This document shows positions 1 to 8,539 of a DNA stretch of 35,788 bases, piece after piece. The notes below the pieces were generated by a model, which did not search any database, was not told the DNA's origin, and was given only the letters and a program-made list of their open reading frames with translations. Source of the DNA: CAZADS01 sp964483985 (GTDB lineage: Bacteria > Pseudomonadota > Alphaproteobacteria > Thalassobaculales > Thalassobaculaceae); contig CAZADS010000034.1 of NCBI GenBank assembly GCA_964483985.1, positions 1 through 35,788 on the forward strand, given 5' to 3'. Numbering within the stretch: the stretch's first letter is position 1; every line of letters starts with the position of its first letter. Made by a program: the position numbers and the translations under genes.

Positions 1-655
1 ATCGGGAAAGTCAACAGTTCTTCGAGTGCTGGCTGGCCTAATAAAAAATTGGCGTGGGGTTGTGAGGGTAAACGATGTAGAGTTAGAGATAAAACGCCAT
101 AAATCGTTCTATCGCTATTTGCAAATGGTTTTTCAAGACCCTTTTGGATCTCTCCACCCACGTCATACCGTAAATGATATCTTGGCTGAACCCTTGAAAA
201 TACATGGTTTCAACACGAGAGAAAAAAGGATATTGCAGGCATTAGATGAAGTGGGCCTGAGAATAGAACATAGGTTTCGTTTTCCGCATCAATTATCTGG
301 AGGTCAAAGACAGAGGCTCGCAATTGCTCGCGCATTAATTTTAAAACCGCAAGTAATTTTACTTGATGAACCAACATCCTCTTTAGATGTTTCAGTCCAA
401 GCAGAAATCTTAAATTTACTTCAACGGTTAAGAAGTAAGCATAATCTTACTTTTATTCTCGTTAGCCATAACCTTTCGGTTGTGGGTCATATGTGCGATA
501 GACTCTTGGTTATGAACGCTGGGCAGCAGGTAGAGGAATTAACAATAGAACAGCTTCGAAATAAATCGGTAAGGGATCCTTATACGAAGCAATTACTACT
601 TGCATCGATTGGCTATAATCGTTCCGTTATCAAACAAATAGCGTGGTTTGACTGA
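1..655 (+). CDS. Oligopeptide-type ABC transporter ATP-binding protein, 5' end cut by window
   Basis: This is the C-terminal part of an ABC ATPase that energises uptake of peptides or similar small molecules (Dpp/Opp family). The frame is open to the left edge and already encodes the end of Walker A (SGKST at 2-16), so the true start lies outside the window. After it come a Q-loop of the Dpp/Opp type (QMVFQDP at 122-142), the ABC signature LSGGQRQR (293-316), Walker B with the catalytic glutamate (VILLDEPTSSLD at 353-388) and the H-loop VSHN. The C-terminal DPYTKQLL stretch is typical of DppF/OppF-like subunits. It is convergent with the minus-strand cluster that ends at 768. Permease and binding-protein genes are presumably upstream, out of view. 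The substrate cannot be told from this subunit. Confidence 0.93.
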   Translation, partial: SGKSTVLRVLAGLIKNWRGVVRVNDVELEIKRHKSFYRYLQMVFQDPFGSLHPRHTVNDILAEPLKIHGFNTREKRILQALDEVGLRIEHRFRFPHQLSGGQRQRLAIARALILKPQVILLDEPTSSLDVSVQAEILNLLQRLRSKHNLTFILVSHNLSVVGHMCDRLLVMNAGQQVEELTIEQLRNKSVRDPYTKQLLLASIGYNRSVIKQIAWFD

Positions 656-767
656 ACCTTTAAAGAAGAAACTTAATAACGATTGTTTCAATAGCATCAC
701 ATCAACACGTGTAGAAGAAAAATACTCGAAAATAATATTATGATTACCAGTTAAGGAAAGAAATCGA

Positions 768-1730
768 TCAAGCTACTTTTTGATAAACTGTTTCTGGTGT
801 TAAGCCGGCGGCATCCATACAGTCGGCTATGTTTGCGATTTCACTTTCTTTTAATTTCATTAACGGTGGCCTAACGTGGGCTTGTGGAAGTCGCCCCAAA
901 TAGTGAAGTGCTTCCTTCATTCGGTTGTGCATATCTAGAAAAGGGGCATCGTAAAATGCCCGAACAGTTGGATAGATCCTATCATTGATCTTTTTTGCCT
1001 CTTTTAAATTACCATCTTTAAACGCTCGGTATAATCCGACTTGTAAATTGGCTATTACGCTTCCCGCGCCTGATAGCAATCCGTCGCATCCATGGACTAA
1101 AGAGGATAGAAGCCAAGCGCTGTGGGTCGAGAGAATATTAATTGGATTGTCCAGGGATCGCAATTCTCGTATGTGACGTTCATGAAGTGCCGCGTCGTTA
1201 CACCAATCTTTGATGGCGCGAATTTGCGGAACTCTGCGGCAAATCTCTAATAATGTATCAATCGGGTAGCCTAAGCCTGATGCCAATGGATATTGAAATA
1301 AAATAATTGGTAAAGAAGAGGATTCAGCAATAGTTTCGAAATGTCGTATAGCCATTTCAGGTCGCATTTGCCCGCCCATGGCTAAAGTGTTAGGCGGGAA
1401 AACCAAGAGGCATCTGGCTCCACCTTTCTCTGCTTGTTGTGCTAATTTGGCGGCATTCGCAGATCCGTCTGCATACACTCCATGCACTAACGGAACCTGT
1501 TCTCCTACTTCATCCATAGCGATAGATAACGTTTGCGCCTGTTCCTCTATGGAAAGAGCATGAACTTCCATTGAGTGGGCATTTATTGTTATAGCTGAGA
1601 TACCATCCACAGTGATTAAATCTCTAAGGTGAGATCGGAACGAGTCCTCATCAATACTCATATCGGAAAAAAATGGAAGCAGGCAGGCAGGGATAATTCC
1701 GCGGGGTTCAAAAGGCATGTGCAAGGTCAT
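768..1730 (-). CDS. Dihydrodipicolinate synthase/N-acetylneuraminate lyase family protein
   Basis: A 320-residue TIM-barrel class I aldolase-like protein. The Schiff-base lysine is K174 in RAIKDW, and the supporting tyrosine is Y147 in FQYPL. The usual pyruvate-carboxylate motif GTTGE is replaced by NAHSME (residues 50-55), so this is unlikely to be a true DapA; it is more likely a catabolic aldolase or hydratase of the same fold. The frame is open to a TTG at 1742, but GGAGG at 1736-1740 lies five bases before the ATG at 1728-1730 and would be inside the gene if TTG were used, so I take the ATG. It is the last gene of the minus-strand cluster, 129 bases after the racemase gene. Family assignment is firm; substrate is unknown. 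Confidence 0.88.
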   Translation of the reverse strand: MTLHMPFEPRGIIPACLLPFFSDMSIDEDSFRSHLRDLITVDGISAITINAHSMEVHALSIEEQAQTLSIAMDEVGEQVPLVHGVYADGSANAAKLAQQAEKGGARCLLVFPPNTLAMGGQMRPEMAIRHFETIAESSSLPIILFQYPLASGLGYPIDTLLEICRRVPQIRAIKDWCNDAALHERHIRELRSLDNPINILSTHSAWLLSSLVHGCDGLLSGAGSVIANLQVGLYRAFKDGNLKEAKKINDRIYPTVRAFYDAPFLDMHNRMKEALHYLGRLPQAHVRPPLMKLKESEIANIADCMDAAGLTPETVYQKVA

Positions 1731-1735
1731 AAAAA

Positions 1736-1740
1736 CCTCC
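1736..1740 (-). promoter_or_regulatory. Ribosome binding site that decides the aldolase start
   Basis: GGAGG on the minus strand, five bases before the ATG at 1728-1730. It overlaps the longer TTG-started reading frame and therefore argues for the internal ATG. Confidence 0.75.
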
Positions 1741-1859
1741 AATAGCGGATATGAATAATACTAGATCACATTAATAATGTTTATAACGTAATATCAAGAG
1801 AGAATATTTGAGCTTAACTTGAAATATATCGTGACTCCCAAAAGTTTATTTTTAAAGCT

Positions 1860-2651
1860 TTAGGACACGGGTTTTGTAGTGTTCTTTCCAGTGGATAAAA
1901 GGAAAAGTTTACCCTTGTCGCGGAGAACGTCTTCTACTCCAGAAAGTCTAAGCAAATGCCAGGCAAGAGCGTGGTTGCTGGTTGTTACTGGGATACCTAA
2001 TTCTGATTCAAGACCTGGAATTAATTTAGCCGCTCGTAGGCTAGTACAGGATATGAAAATAGCGTCAATATCGAGTTGAGGAAAAATTTTTAGCACGGCG
2101 TTTCGAATAGAATTGGGAGTTATCAAGCCTGCGCGATTATCATCGATCTCAGAGAAAGTAGCGCAAGCCACCACTTCTATTCCTCGCTCATAGAATAATT
2201 TCCTAATGGGAGCATTGACTTCTTCGATGTAAGGAGTAAGTAAACCAATTCTTTTCGCTGAAAAGGCACTTAACGCAGCAAATGCTGCCGTAATAGGCGT
2301 TGTTACTGGTACACCATCATGAATAGATTGGATCGCCTTGCTAATATTCTCTTCTCCGATAATTGCAGCCGCAGAAGTGCAACCGTAGCCAATTACGTTC
2401 ATTGTTATTCCTGGTAGTAATGTTTTAGCTGCACGGCTAAGTTCTGCTTCCATTGAACGTAAAGACCCCGTGGTGACCTGAGACGCCATAGGAACTTTAG
2501 TTGTATAAATTTGCACGCCGCTGATATTGGCTGTTAATTCTATTAATTCGTGCTCTATTACATGATCCGTAGCTAAAGCAATTAAACCGACTCTAGCTCG
2601 CCGAGCTATAGAATTTTCAATTTTGTAAGGTATCGTTTTTAAATTTATCAT
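1860..2651 (-). CDS. Asp/Glu racemase superfamily protein (maleate isomerase / arylmalonate decarboxylase-like)
   Basis: A 263-residue protein of the Asp/Glu/hydantoin racemase fold, cofactor-independent and using a pair of cysteines. Both are present: C91 in YGCTSA and C202 in ISCTSL, each at the end of a strand in the two pseudo-symmetric lobes. Two cysteines fit racemases and maleate cis-trans isomerases; arylmalonate decarboxylases keep only one. The N-terminal RVGLIALATDH stretch resembles the maleate isomerase/EutA branch, but none of the ectoine-utilisation partners (eutB-E) is nearby, so I do not call it EutA. It starts 12 bases after the GGT-like gene, which indicates cotranscription, although the ribosome binding site is weak. 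A maleate- or aminoacid-type intermediate is inferred, not shown. Confidence 0.87.
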   Translation of the reverse strand: MINLKTIPYKIENSIARRARVGLIALATDHVIEHELIELTANISGVQIYTTKVPMASQVTTGSLRSMEAELSRAAKTLLPGITMNVIGYGCTSAAAIIGEENISKAIQSIHDGVPVTTPITAAFAALSAFSAKRIGLLTPYIEEVNAPIRKLFYERGIEVVACATFSEIDDNRAGLITPNSIRNAVLKIFPQLDIDAIFISCTSLRAAKLIPGLESELGIPVTTSNHALAWHLLRLSGVEDVLRDKGKLFLLSTGKNTTKPVS

Positions 2652-2663
2652 TTAAAGGTCCGT

Positions 2664-4271
2664 TTAAACAATTAAAGCGAGCCCATCATGCCCCGGATCC
2701 GCCCCGCCATCCATAATTCCATCTTTAATGCGGATACCATGAACAGCTCCTATACCGAAAGTTAGCGCACTACGTGCGATTTCATAACCTTGACCCTCTA
2801 GTTGAGTTGTTATGTAAGTAGGGATGCGGTTGGTTACATCAATTAAATTACTAGTGGAAGAAAATCGGGGTGCCGATACTGCCTCAAGCATATTCATTTT
2901 ATGGTCAATTATATTTAGAATCGCTTGTAGAATGCCCATAGCGATTTGCGTGCCTCCTGGCGCACCAATTATAATTTCTGGGCTAGAACGCTTAGAAACG
3001 ATGGTTGGAGCTATAGAACTAAATCTACTTTTCCCTGGCGCAATCGATCCGGCTCGACCAGGGCGTGGATCAAAAACCCCCATGCAACCATTGTACATGA
3101 AACCTAACCCGTCGGTGATTACGCCGGATGGCATTCCAAGTGAATGGGTCATGGTTACGCAGTTACCATCATAGTCAACTACTGCTACGTGCGTAGTATC
3201 GTTTGGCTCCGTTTGCCCGACCCGAGAGATTTTTATTTTATCACCTTGTTTTATTTTTTCGGCTGTTTTCTCTGCGTGTATTTTGGAAATAAGATGTTGT
3301 AATGGGACATCAATAAAATTGGGGTCTCCAACAAAATTGTCCTTGTCTATCGTGGCTTGTTTCATTGCTTCAGAAACAATTTGAATATAGTCCGCAGAAT
3401 TGTGCTCGATTTTACTAAGATCAAAGTTTTCTAGAATATTCAGCATTTCAATCAACATAACCCCACCACCGGGTGGGTGGTTAGTTGAAATGTCTAAACC
3501 CCGGTAAGTTCCGGTTAAAGGTGATTTTCTGGAGGTTTGGTATTCAGCAAGGTCATCGTATGATAGGAAACCATGGTTAGCTTTCATATCAGCGGCAATA
3601 CGTTCGGCAATTTCCCCTTTGTAAAAAATATCGGGGCCCGATTTAGCTATTTTTCTTAGAGTTTGAGCTAAGCCAGGTGTATGCACGATTTCTCCTATTC
3701 TCTTGATGCTGCCGTCACTCCGAAAATAAGCTTCGGCTCCAGTCTTAGAAAAAGCCAGTCTTCTTTCTATTTCCACACGACCGTGCGCGGCCCCATGCAT
3801 CCACCAATAAAAGACATGAGGACGAACCACAAAACCATCTTCTGCATGCGCAATTGCTGGAGACATGATGTCGGCCCAGTCCCAAGTCCCAAATGCCTCT
3901 ATGGCTTCTGCATAGGCTTTTAGACTCCCGGGTGAAGTGATTGATTGATATCCCAGGTCGTTAATGTTGTCCTTTACTACAAATCCAAAGCCGTCACGGG
4001 TTTCGGATTCTAATAGATGTGCCCACATGTCAGGCGTTGCAGCGAGAGGCGTTTTGCCATGAAAATCTATGACCGTATGCACATTTTTTGATGGCATTAA
4101 AATTTGACAAGAACCAAATCCAGCGATGCCGCACATTTGCGGGTCTATAACACCTTGAACTAAAGCAGCTGTGATGGCCGCATCAATCGCGTTTCCTCCC
4201 GCCATTAACACTCGAGCGCCAGCTTCTGATGCTTCTGGTTGCGCCGCTACAATTATCGCTTTTTGGAACAT
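2664..4271 (-). CDS. Gamma-glutamyltransferase family Ntn hydrolase with altered substrate pocket
   Basis: A 535-residue GGT-family proenzyme. Autocleavage would occur before T359 (NDTTHVAVVD), giving a small subunit with an N-terminal threonine nucleophile. The oxyanion PGG (439-440 in GAPGGTQ) and the paired serines of the carboxylate site (S418, S419) are retained. By my alignment with E. coli GGT, the residues that hold the glutamyl group are changed: R114 becomes H71, N411 becomes G379, Q430 becomes C396 and D433 becomes G398. There is no signal peptide, so it should be cytoplasmic, unlike periplasmic GGT. The gene lies between the Mo-hydroxylase (34-base gap) and the racemase (12-base gap). 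I infer an amidase or acylase for a non-glutamyl catabolic substrate rather than glutathione turnover. Confidence 0.9.
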   Translation of the reverse strand: MFQKAIIVAAQPEASEAGARVLMAGGNAIDAAITAALVQGVIDPQMCGIAGFGSCQILMPSKNVHTVIDFHGKTPLAATPDMWAHLLESETRDGFGFVVKDNINDLGYQSITSPGSLKAYAEAIEAFGTWDWADIMSPAIAHAEDGFVVRPHVFYWWMHGAAHGRVEIERRLAFSKTGAEAYFRSDGSIKRIGEIVHTPGLAQTLRKIAKSGPDIFYKGEIAERIAADMKANHGFLSYDDLAEYQTSRKSPLTGTYRGLDISTNHPPGGGVMLIEMLNILENFDLSKIEHNSADYIQIVSEAMKQATIDKDNFVGDPNFIDVPLQHLISKIHAEKTAEKIKQGDKIKISRVGQTEPNDTTHVAVVDYDGNCVTMTHSLGMPSGVITDGLGFMYNGCMGVFDPRPGRAGSIAPGKSRFSSIAPTIVSKRSSPEIIIGAPGGTQIAMGILQAILNIIDHKMNMLEAVSAPRFSSTSNLIDVTNRIPTYITTQLEGQGYEIARSALTFGIGAVHGIRIKDGIMDGGADPGHDGLALIV

Positions 4272-4305
4272 AATAATGCCCTTTGGAATTTTAAATTTAG
4301 TAAAT

Positions 4306-6660
4306 TTATGATTTGAGTTTGTTAGCTTTTGCCATTTGTATTGTTTTCCATACTGATTCGGATGTCACAGGCATATTGATGTGGTTAATACCATATTCTG
4401 AAAGGGCGTCGACAACGGCATTCATAACTGCAGGCAAAGCTCCGGCGCAGCCAGCTTCTCCACAACCTTTTGCTCCTAAAGCATTTGTCTTAGCTGGTAC
4501 AGGATAGCTTTTGAACGAGAATAGCGGGACATCGATAGCTCTTGGCAAGGCGTAATCCATAAAAGAGCCTGATAATGGTTGTCCGCTAATGTCGTATACG
4601 ACGTTTTCAAATAAAGCTTGTCCTAAACCTTGAACCACCCCTCCATGGCACTGCCCTTCAACTAACAGCGGGTTTATCAGAACTCCGAAATCATTAACCA
4701 TTGAATATCGGGATACGGCGGTTTTTCCGGTTTCTGGATCAATTTCAACTTCACAGATGTGGCATCCATTAGGGTAGGTTGAGGGTACGCCTCCATGATC
4801 GATCTGAACATTAAGATTCTCTGGAAGATATTTTGGTAATGAGGCGTTTTTCCGGAGTTGGACGGCGATGTCAAGAACGCTGATTTTGAGGTCTGTCCCA
4901 ACGACTCGCATTGAGCCATTAGAGAATTCAATATCTTCTTCAGCAGCTTCTAACAGATAGGAGGCTGCCTTTTTGGCTTTTTTTATCACTTGTTGACTAG
5001 CTTCTAATATGGCCCCTCCTGAGGCCATTATAGATTTCGAACCCCCAGTGCCCCCACCAGTGATTAAATCATCACTGTCACCTTGTAATAACCGTATTTT
5101 GGAAAATGGTATACCAAGATGGGTTTGCAGTATCTGAGCAAAAGGTGCAGCGTGTCCTTGGCCATAATCAAGAGTGCCTGTGATTATCGTTACGCCACCG
5201 TCATCGTCAAATCTTATTCCTCCCATTTCCGTTTCTACTGGCGCTGTAACTTCCAGGTAGTTGCTTATTCCAATACCTCTTAGTAGACCTTTGCTTAAGC
5301 TTTTGGCTCGACGTTCTTTAAATCCATCCCACTTTGCGGAGTTAAGTCCGTGATTGAGAACAGAAGGAAAATCGCCACTATCGTATAACTGCCCAGAAGG
5401 AGCCGTATAAGGTATTTGATCGGGTAAAATGTGGTTAATTTCCCGTAATTTGATCCGGTCTATTTTCAAGTCGCGAGCAGCAGTATCAATGAGTCTTTCC
5501 ATATAATAATTTGCTTCTGGCCTTCCTGCGCCACGGTAGGCACTAACTGGCGTGGTATTTGTGAAAACGCATTTGGTATTAACTTCTATTAAAGGTGTCT
5601 TGTAGACGCTGACGATATTTTTGACAGCATTATTGGTTGAAATGTTAGGACCAACTGCCGCCATGTAGGCACCTAAATTTGCGTGGATACTGAGACGAAC
5701 TGCTAGAAATTCCCCATTTGCTGCTAAGGCTAATTCACCTACTGTTTGATGATCGCGACCCTGCTGATCAGACAAAAAACTATTTGCTCTGTCTTCGGTC
5801 CATTTCACCGGTTTTCCAAGGACTTTAGTCGCGTGAAGTAGGCAAATGTATTCTGGGTACACAAAACTTTTCATACCAAAAGAACCGCCGACATTTCCCG
5901 TAAGGACACGTACTTTGGATTGGTCAACTCTCAATAGATTAGCTAATTGACGGCGCATTCCGAACGTGCCTTGACAGCCCATTCTCATTGTATAACGACC
6001 AGAGGTAGTGTCATAATCAGCCAATGCGGATCGGGGTTCCATCGCCGCTACTACTATGCGATTATTTCGAATATCGAGACGTGTTACGTGGATTGCATTT
6101 GCGAAGGCTTCGTCTACCTTAGTGGAATCCCCAAAGTGAAAGTCTAAAGCAATATTATCAGGAATTTCATCATAAATTGTAGGCGCTTCAGGGGCGGACG
6201 CGGCTCGAGCTTCTGTTACAGACGGTATTTCATCAATTTCTAAAAGAATTGCCTCTGAAGCATCTTTTGCCTGATTAACCGTCTTGGCTATTACGCAGGC
6301 AACCGGATCGCCAACAAACCTTACTTTATCGAGAACTAGCGATGGGCGTTTGGGTTTTTTTAATGGAGTTCCGTCTCGATTCTTTATTTGCATCGTGCAT
6401 GGTAAGCCATCATAGTCCTTTAGCTGTTCTCCGGTTAATATCAAAAGAACACCGGGCATTTTTACGGCGTTTGATATATCGATGTTTCGGATTATCCCAT
6501 GCGCAACTGTGCTTCGGACCATGGTCATATATGTTTGATCAGGAAGTGATATGTCATCTGTAAAACGACCGGTGCCATTTAAAAGTACTGGGTCTTCAGT
6601 ACGTGGGATCGACTGCCCGACTGCATATTTTTGTTGTGAAACATCATTCCTAAATTTCAT
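4306..6660 (-). CDS. Xanthine dehydrogenase/CoxL family molybdopterin-binding large subunit
   Basis: A 784-residue molybdenum hydroxylase large subunit. Such enzymes hydroxylate N-heterocycles, aldehydes or CO at a Mo-cytosine/molybdopterin centre. Visible landmarks are the N-terminal a/b hammerhead domain (RTEDPVLLNGTGRF), GGSFGMK at 258-264, the loop AYRGAGR at 374-380, GQGHAAPFAQI, the glycine-rich GGGTGGSKS and the C-terminal GCGEAG with the catalytic glutamate E735. AYRGAGR is the form II CoxL-like loop, not the AYRCSFR of true CO dehydrogenase. No 2Fe-2S small subunit or FAD medium subunit gene is in the window, which such enzymes normally need. TGGAGC lies seven bases before the ATG. 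It is the first gene of the cluster, followed after 34 bases by the GGT homologue. The substrate is unknown. Confidence 0.93.
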   Translation of the reverse strand: MKFRNDVSQQKYAVGQSIPRTEDPVLLNGTGRFTDDISLPDQTYMTMVRSTVAHGIIRNIDISNAVKMPGVLLILTGEQLKDYDGLPCTMQIKNRDGTPLKKPKRPSLVLDKVRFVGDPVACVIAKTVNQAKDASEAILLEIDEIPSVTEARAASAPEAPTIYDEIPDNIALDFHFGDSTKVDEAFANAIHVTRLDIRNNRIVVAAMEPRSALADYDTTSGRYTMRMGCQGTFGMRRQLANLLRVDQSKVRVLTGNVGGSFGMKSFVYPEYICLLHATKVLGKPVKWTEDRANSFLSDQQGRDHQTVGELALAANGEFLAVRLSIHANLGAYMAAVGPNISTNNAVKNIVSVYKTPLIEVNTKCVFTNTTPVSAYRGAGRPEANYYMERLIDTAARDLKIDRIKLREINHILPDQIPYTAPSGQLYDSGDFPSVLNHGLNSAKWDGFKERRAKSLSKGLLRGIGISNYLEVTAPVETEMGGIRFDDDGGVTIITGTLDYGQGHAAPFAQILQTHLGIPFSKIRLLQGDSDDLITGGGTGGSKSIMASGGAILEASQQVIKKAKKAASYLLEAAEEDIEFSNGSMRVVGTDLKISVLDIAVQLRKNASLPKYLPENLNVQIDHGGVPSTYPNGCHICEVEIDPETGKTAVSRYSMVNDFGVLINPLLVEGQCHGGVVQGLGQALFENVVYDISGQPLSGSFMDYALPRAIDVPLFSFKSYPVPAKTNALGAKGCGEAGCAGALPAVMNAVVDALSEYGINHINMPVTSESVWKTIQMAKANKLKS

Positions 6661-7482
6661 CTATAGCTCCAGTTCCAGCTTTTTGTAAGATGTTATCGTG
6701 TTTAACAAAATTTCACCAAGCGTCGCCAGGTGAGTGAGGTGTTTTATGAAAAGTTAAACGGAGAAATCGGTGTCTGTTGGAATAACTTTAATGGGATAAT
6801 CCTGTCAAATATTGCAGACGCTCTGAGTATTTAATGCTTGGTTTTGGATTAGGAGGATTTGATTCTCCTCTATGTAGTAAAAGTTTAGGTCCGTAAAACA
6901 CCAACGTTCTTATCTTTGTTAACGGTTATCTAGGAGTCGGCTAGATTTTGATTTGTTCAGTGCCTGGTTTTCGCAAATCATAGATTAATAGCTTGGCCGA
7001 ACGTCTATACGCTAGCAACGTAGTTTGGATAAGGATTTCAAGGGGCGGAATAATTGAGACTGGTTTTGGCTATCAAGAAAAGGGGACCTTTATTTTCTTG
7101 ATTAACCCTAAACGAGATTGGGAGATTTCCTTCGGGTGCAAAATATTTTCCTATAACAGTCTTCTCATAAAACTGATTAGAGGGACGAAAGCAAAGTGGG
7201 CTTTGGCCGAGATGGGTCCCATGCGAATTTGTGGGAGCGATGGGATCAAATATCTATGGTGGTATTCACCATGCAGCAATGCGTTTGATGATTTGTTTTT
7301 ACAAATTCATTTAAGAACAGCTGTTAAAAATGGATAAATCCAAGTTTTGTTAGCATTGGAAAAAATTTGATATGGTTGAGATTGAGCGGTCCAGTTAGAG
7401 CGTGAATTAACCCGGAAAGTTTTGTCTATGCGTTTAAATATTTTTAAAAATTGAATAAAGGCATTCTAACGAACAGTGGTTT
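6661..7482. other. Long stretch without a convincing gene
   Basis: About 820 bases between two minus-strand genes. It should hold the promoter of the Mo-hydroxylase cluster near its left end. One plus-strand frame is open at 6993-7337 (114 codons), but its composition is odd (rich in Trp, Ile, Arg, Ser), it has no recognisable motif and no good ribosome binding site. Around 7220-7305 another frame reads GSNIYGGIHHAAMRLM, which looks protein-like and is followed by a stop. A decayed gene remnant is possible; nothing stronger can be said. Confidence 0.4.
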
Positions 7483-8334
7483 TTATTTGACGGGTTCCCC
7501 TTGAATCTGGGTCCTTTGCATTTTACGTCGGGCCTGGTGATTGTCATGAATAGCTAAGTGTTGGACGCAGCGATTGTCCCAGAAGGCAACAGATTCTTTT
7601 CGCCACCTGAACCTACACGTATATTCAGGACGGCTCGCATGATGGTAAAGGTAGTCAAGTAAAGGCTGACTTTCTTCAACCGTCATATCTTCGAAACGAT
7701 GTACATAAACACTGTTGATGAACAACGATTTTTTCCCCGTTTCTGGATGGGTTCGAACGACTGGATGCGTGTTTTCTGTCAATTTCCAATTATTGTCTTC
7801 GCGTACTTTAGTAGTTCTTTGAGCATTTAACCCGGCACTGGGTCCAGCGACACGCGAATCATTGTGAACAGCATTCATGCTATTTAGCATAACTTTCATG
7901 CCATCTGACAAGGATTCGTAAGCCAGATATTGATTAGCAAATAGGGTGTCGCCTCCCCATTCCGGGGTTTCTATAGCAAATAAAATAGCACCCATTGGGG
8001 GTGCTTTAAGCATGGTAGTATCAGCATGCCAACTTTCGCCGGCCACGCTTTTATCTCCTGGCTCTCTGGTTAAGTAAACCATTTCTGGATTAGCTTGACC
8101 AATATCAAAATTGGGATGAATGAATAAGTTCCCGAATCGTTTGGTAAAAGCTTTTTGTCGTTCAGGGTTTGTAAAGTTTTGATCTCGAAAAAAAATCACT
8201 AGATGTTCTAGGAGAGCTTGCCGTATTTCAGTAATTATTCCGTTTTCGAGTTCGTCTCCGATATTTACGCCGGTGATTTCTGCGCCAATTGCAGACGCAA
8301 GTGGATTAACTTTAATTTTATTAAAGCTATTCAT
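7483..8334 (-). CDS. TauD/TfdA family Fe(II)/2-oxoglutarate dioxygenase
   Basis: A 283-residue dioxygenase that couples 2-oxoglutarate decarboxylation to hydroxylation of a substrate, as in taurine or 2,4-D degradation. The iron triad is complete: H103 and D105 in WHADTT, and H259 in NRCVQH. R274 in KMQR, fifteen residues after H259, fits the 2-oxoglutarate carboxylate. Length is normal for the family. AAGGAAA on the minus strand lies about seven bases before the ATG. There is no sulfonate transporter or other tau gene beside it, so taurine is not supported as substrate. The nearest neighbour is the glutathione-transferase gene upstream (205-base gap), so they may be separate transcripts. Confidence 0.92.
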   Translation of the reverse strand: MNSFNKIKVNPLASAIGAEITGVNIGDELENGIITEIRQALLEHLVIFFRDQNFTNPERQKAFTKRFGNLFIHPNFDIGQANPEMVYLTREPGDKSVAGESWHADTTMLKAPPMGAILFAIETPEWGGDTLFANQYLAYESLSDGMKVMLNSMNAVHNDSRVAGPSAGLNAQRTTKVREDNNWKLTENTHPVVRTHPETGKKSLFINSVYVHRFEDMTVEESQPLLDYLYHHASRPEYTCRFRWRKESVAFWDNRCVQHLAIHDNHQARRKMQRTQIQGEPVK

Positions 8335-8539
8335 TTCTAATTTCCTTGTCTTTTATCATGTTTTCTGGAGGCCAAAAGCACCTGCTAGATTGATCTTGTT
8401 TCAATTTTTTGGAGCCTTTAATGTATATAAGGCCACCAGTATTATTATTGAAGTCATGGAAATTATTCACTGAAGATTGTAAAACTTAGCGGTGGCGAGT
8501 GGTTTAATTGTGAACAAATTGATTAAACTGAAAGAACCA

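Noticed and set aside
1731..1742. TTG at 1742 as start of the aldolase gene
   Set aside because: GGAGG that serves the ATG at 1730 would become coding, and the added residues are unlike the family.
1860..2651. Naming the racemase-family protein EutA (ectoine use)
   Set aside because: The N-terminus is similar in style, but none of eutB-E or ectoine transporter genes is beside it.
4306..6660. True aerobic CO dehydrogenase large subunit
   Set aside because: The loop reads AYRGAGR, not AYRCSFR, so the cysteine that ligates copper in CO dehydrogenase is missing, and coxS/coxM are absent.
6993..7337. 114-codon plus-strand frame as a real gene
   Set aside because: No ribosome binding site, unusual composition, no recognisable motif; reported only as a possible remnant.
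7483..8334. Calling this gene tauD, taurine dioxygenase
   Set aside because: Only the general iron and 2-oxoglutarate motifs are shared; no tauABC or sulfonate genes are nearby.
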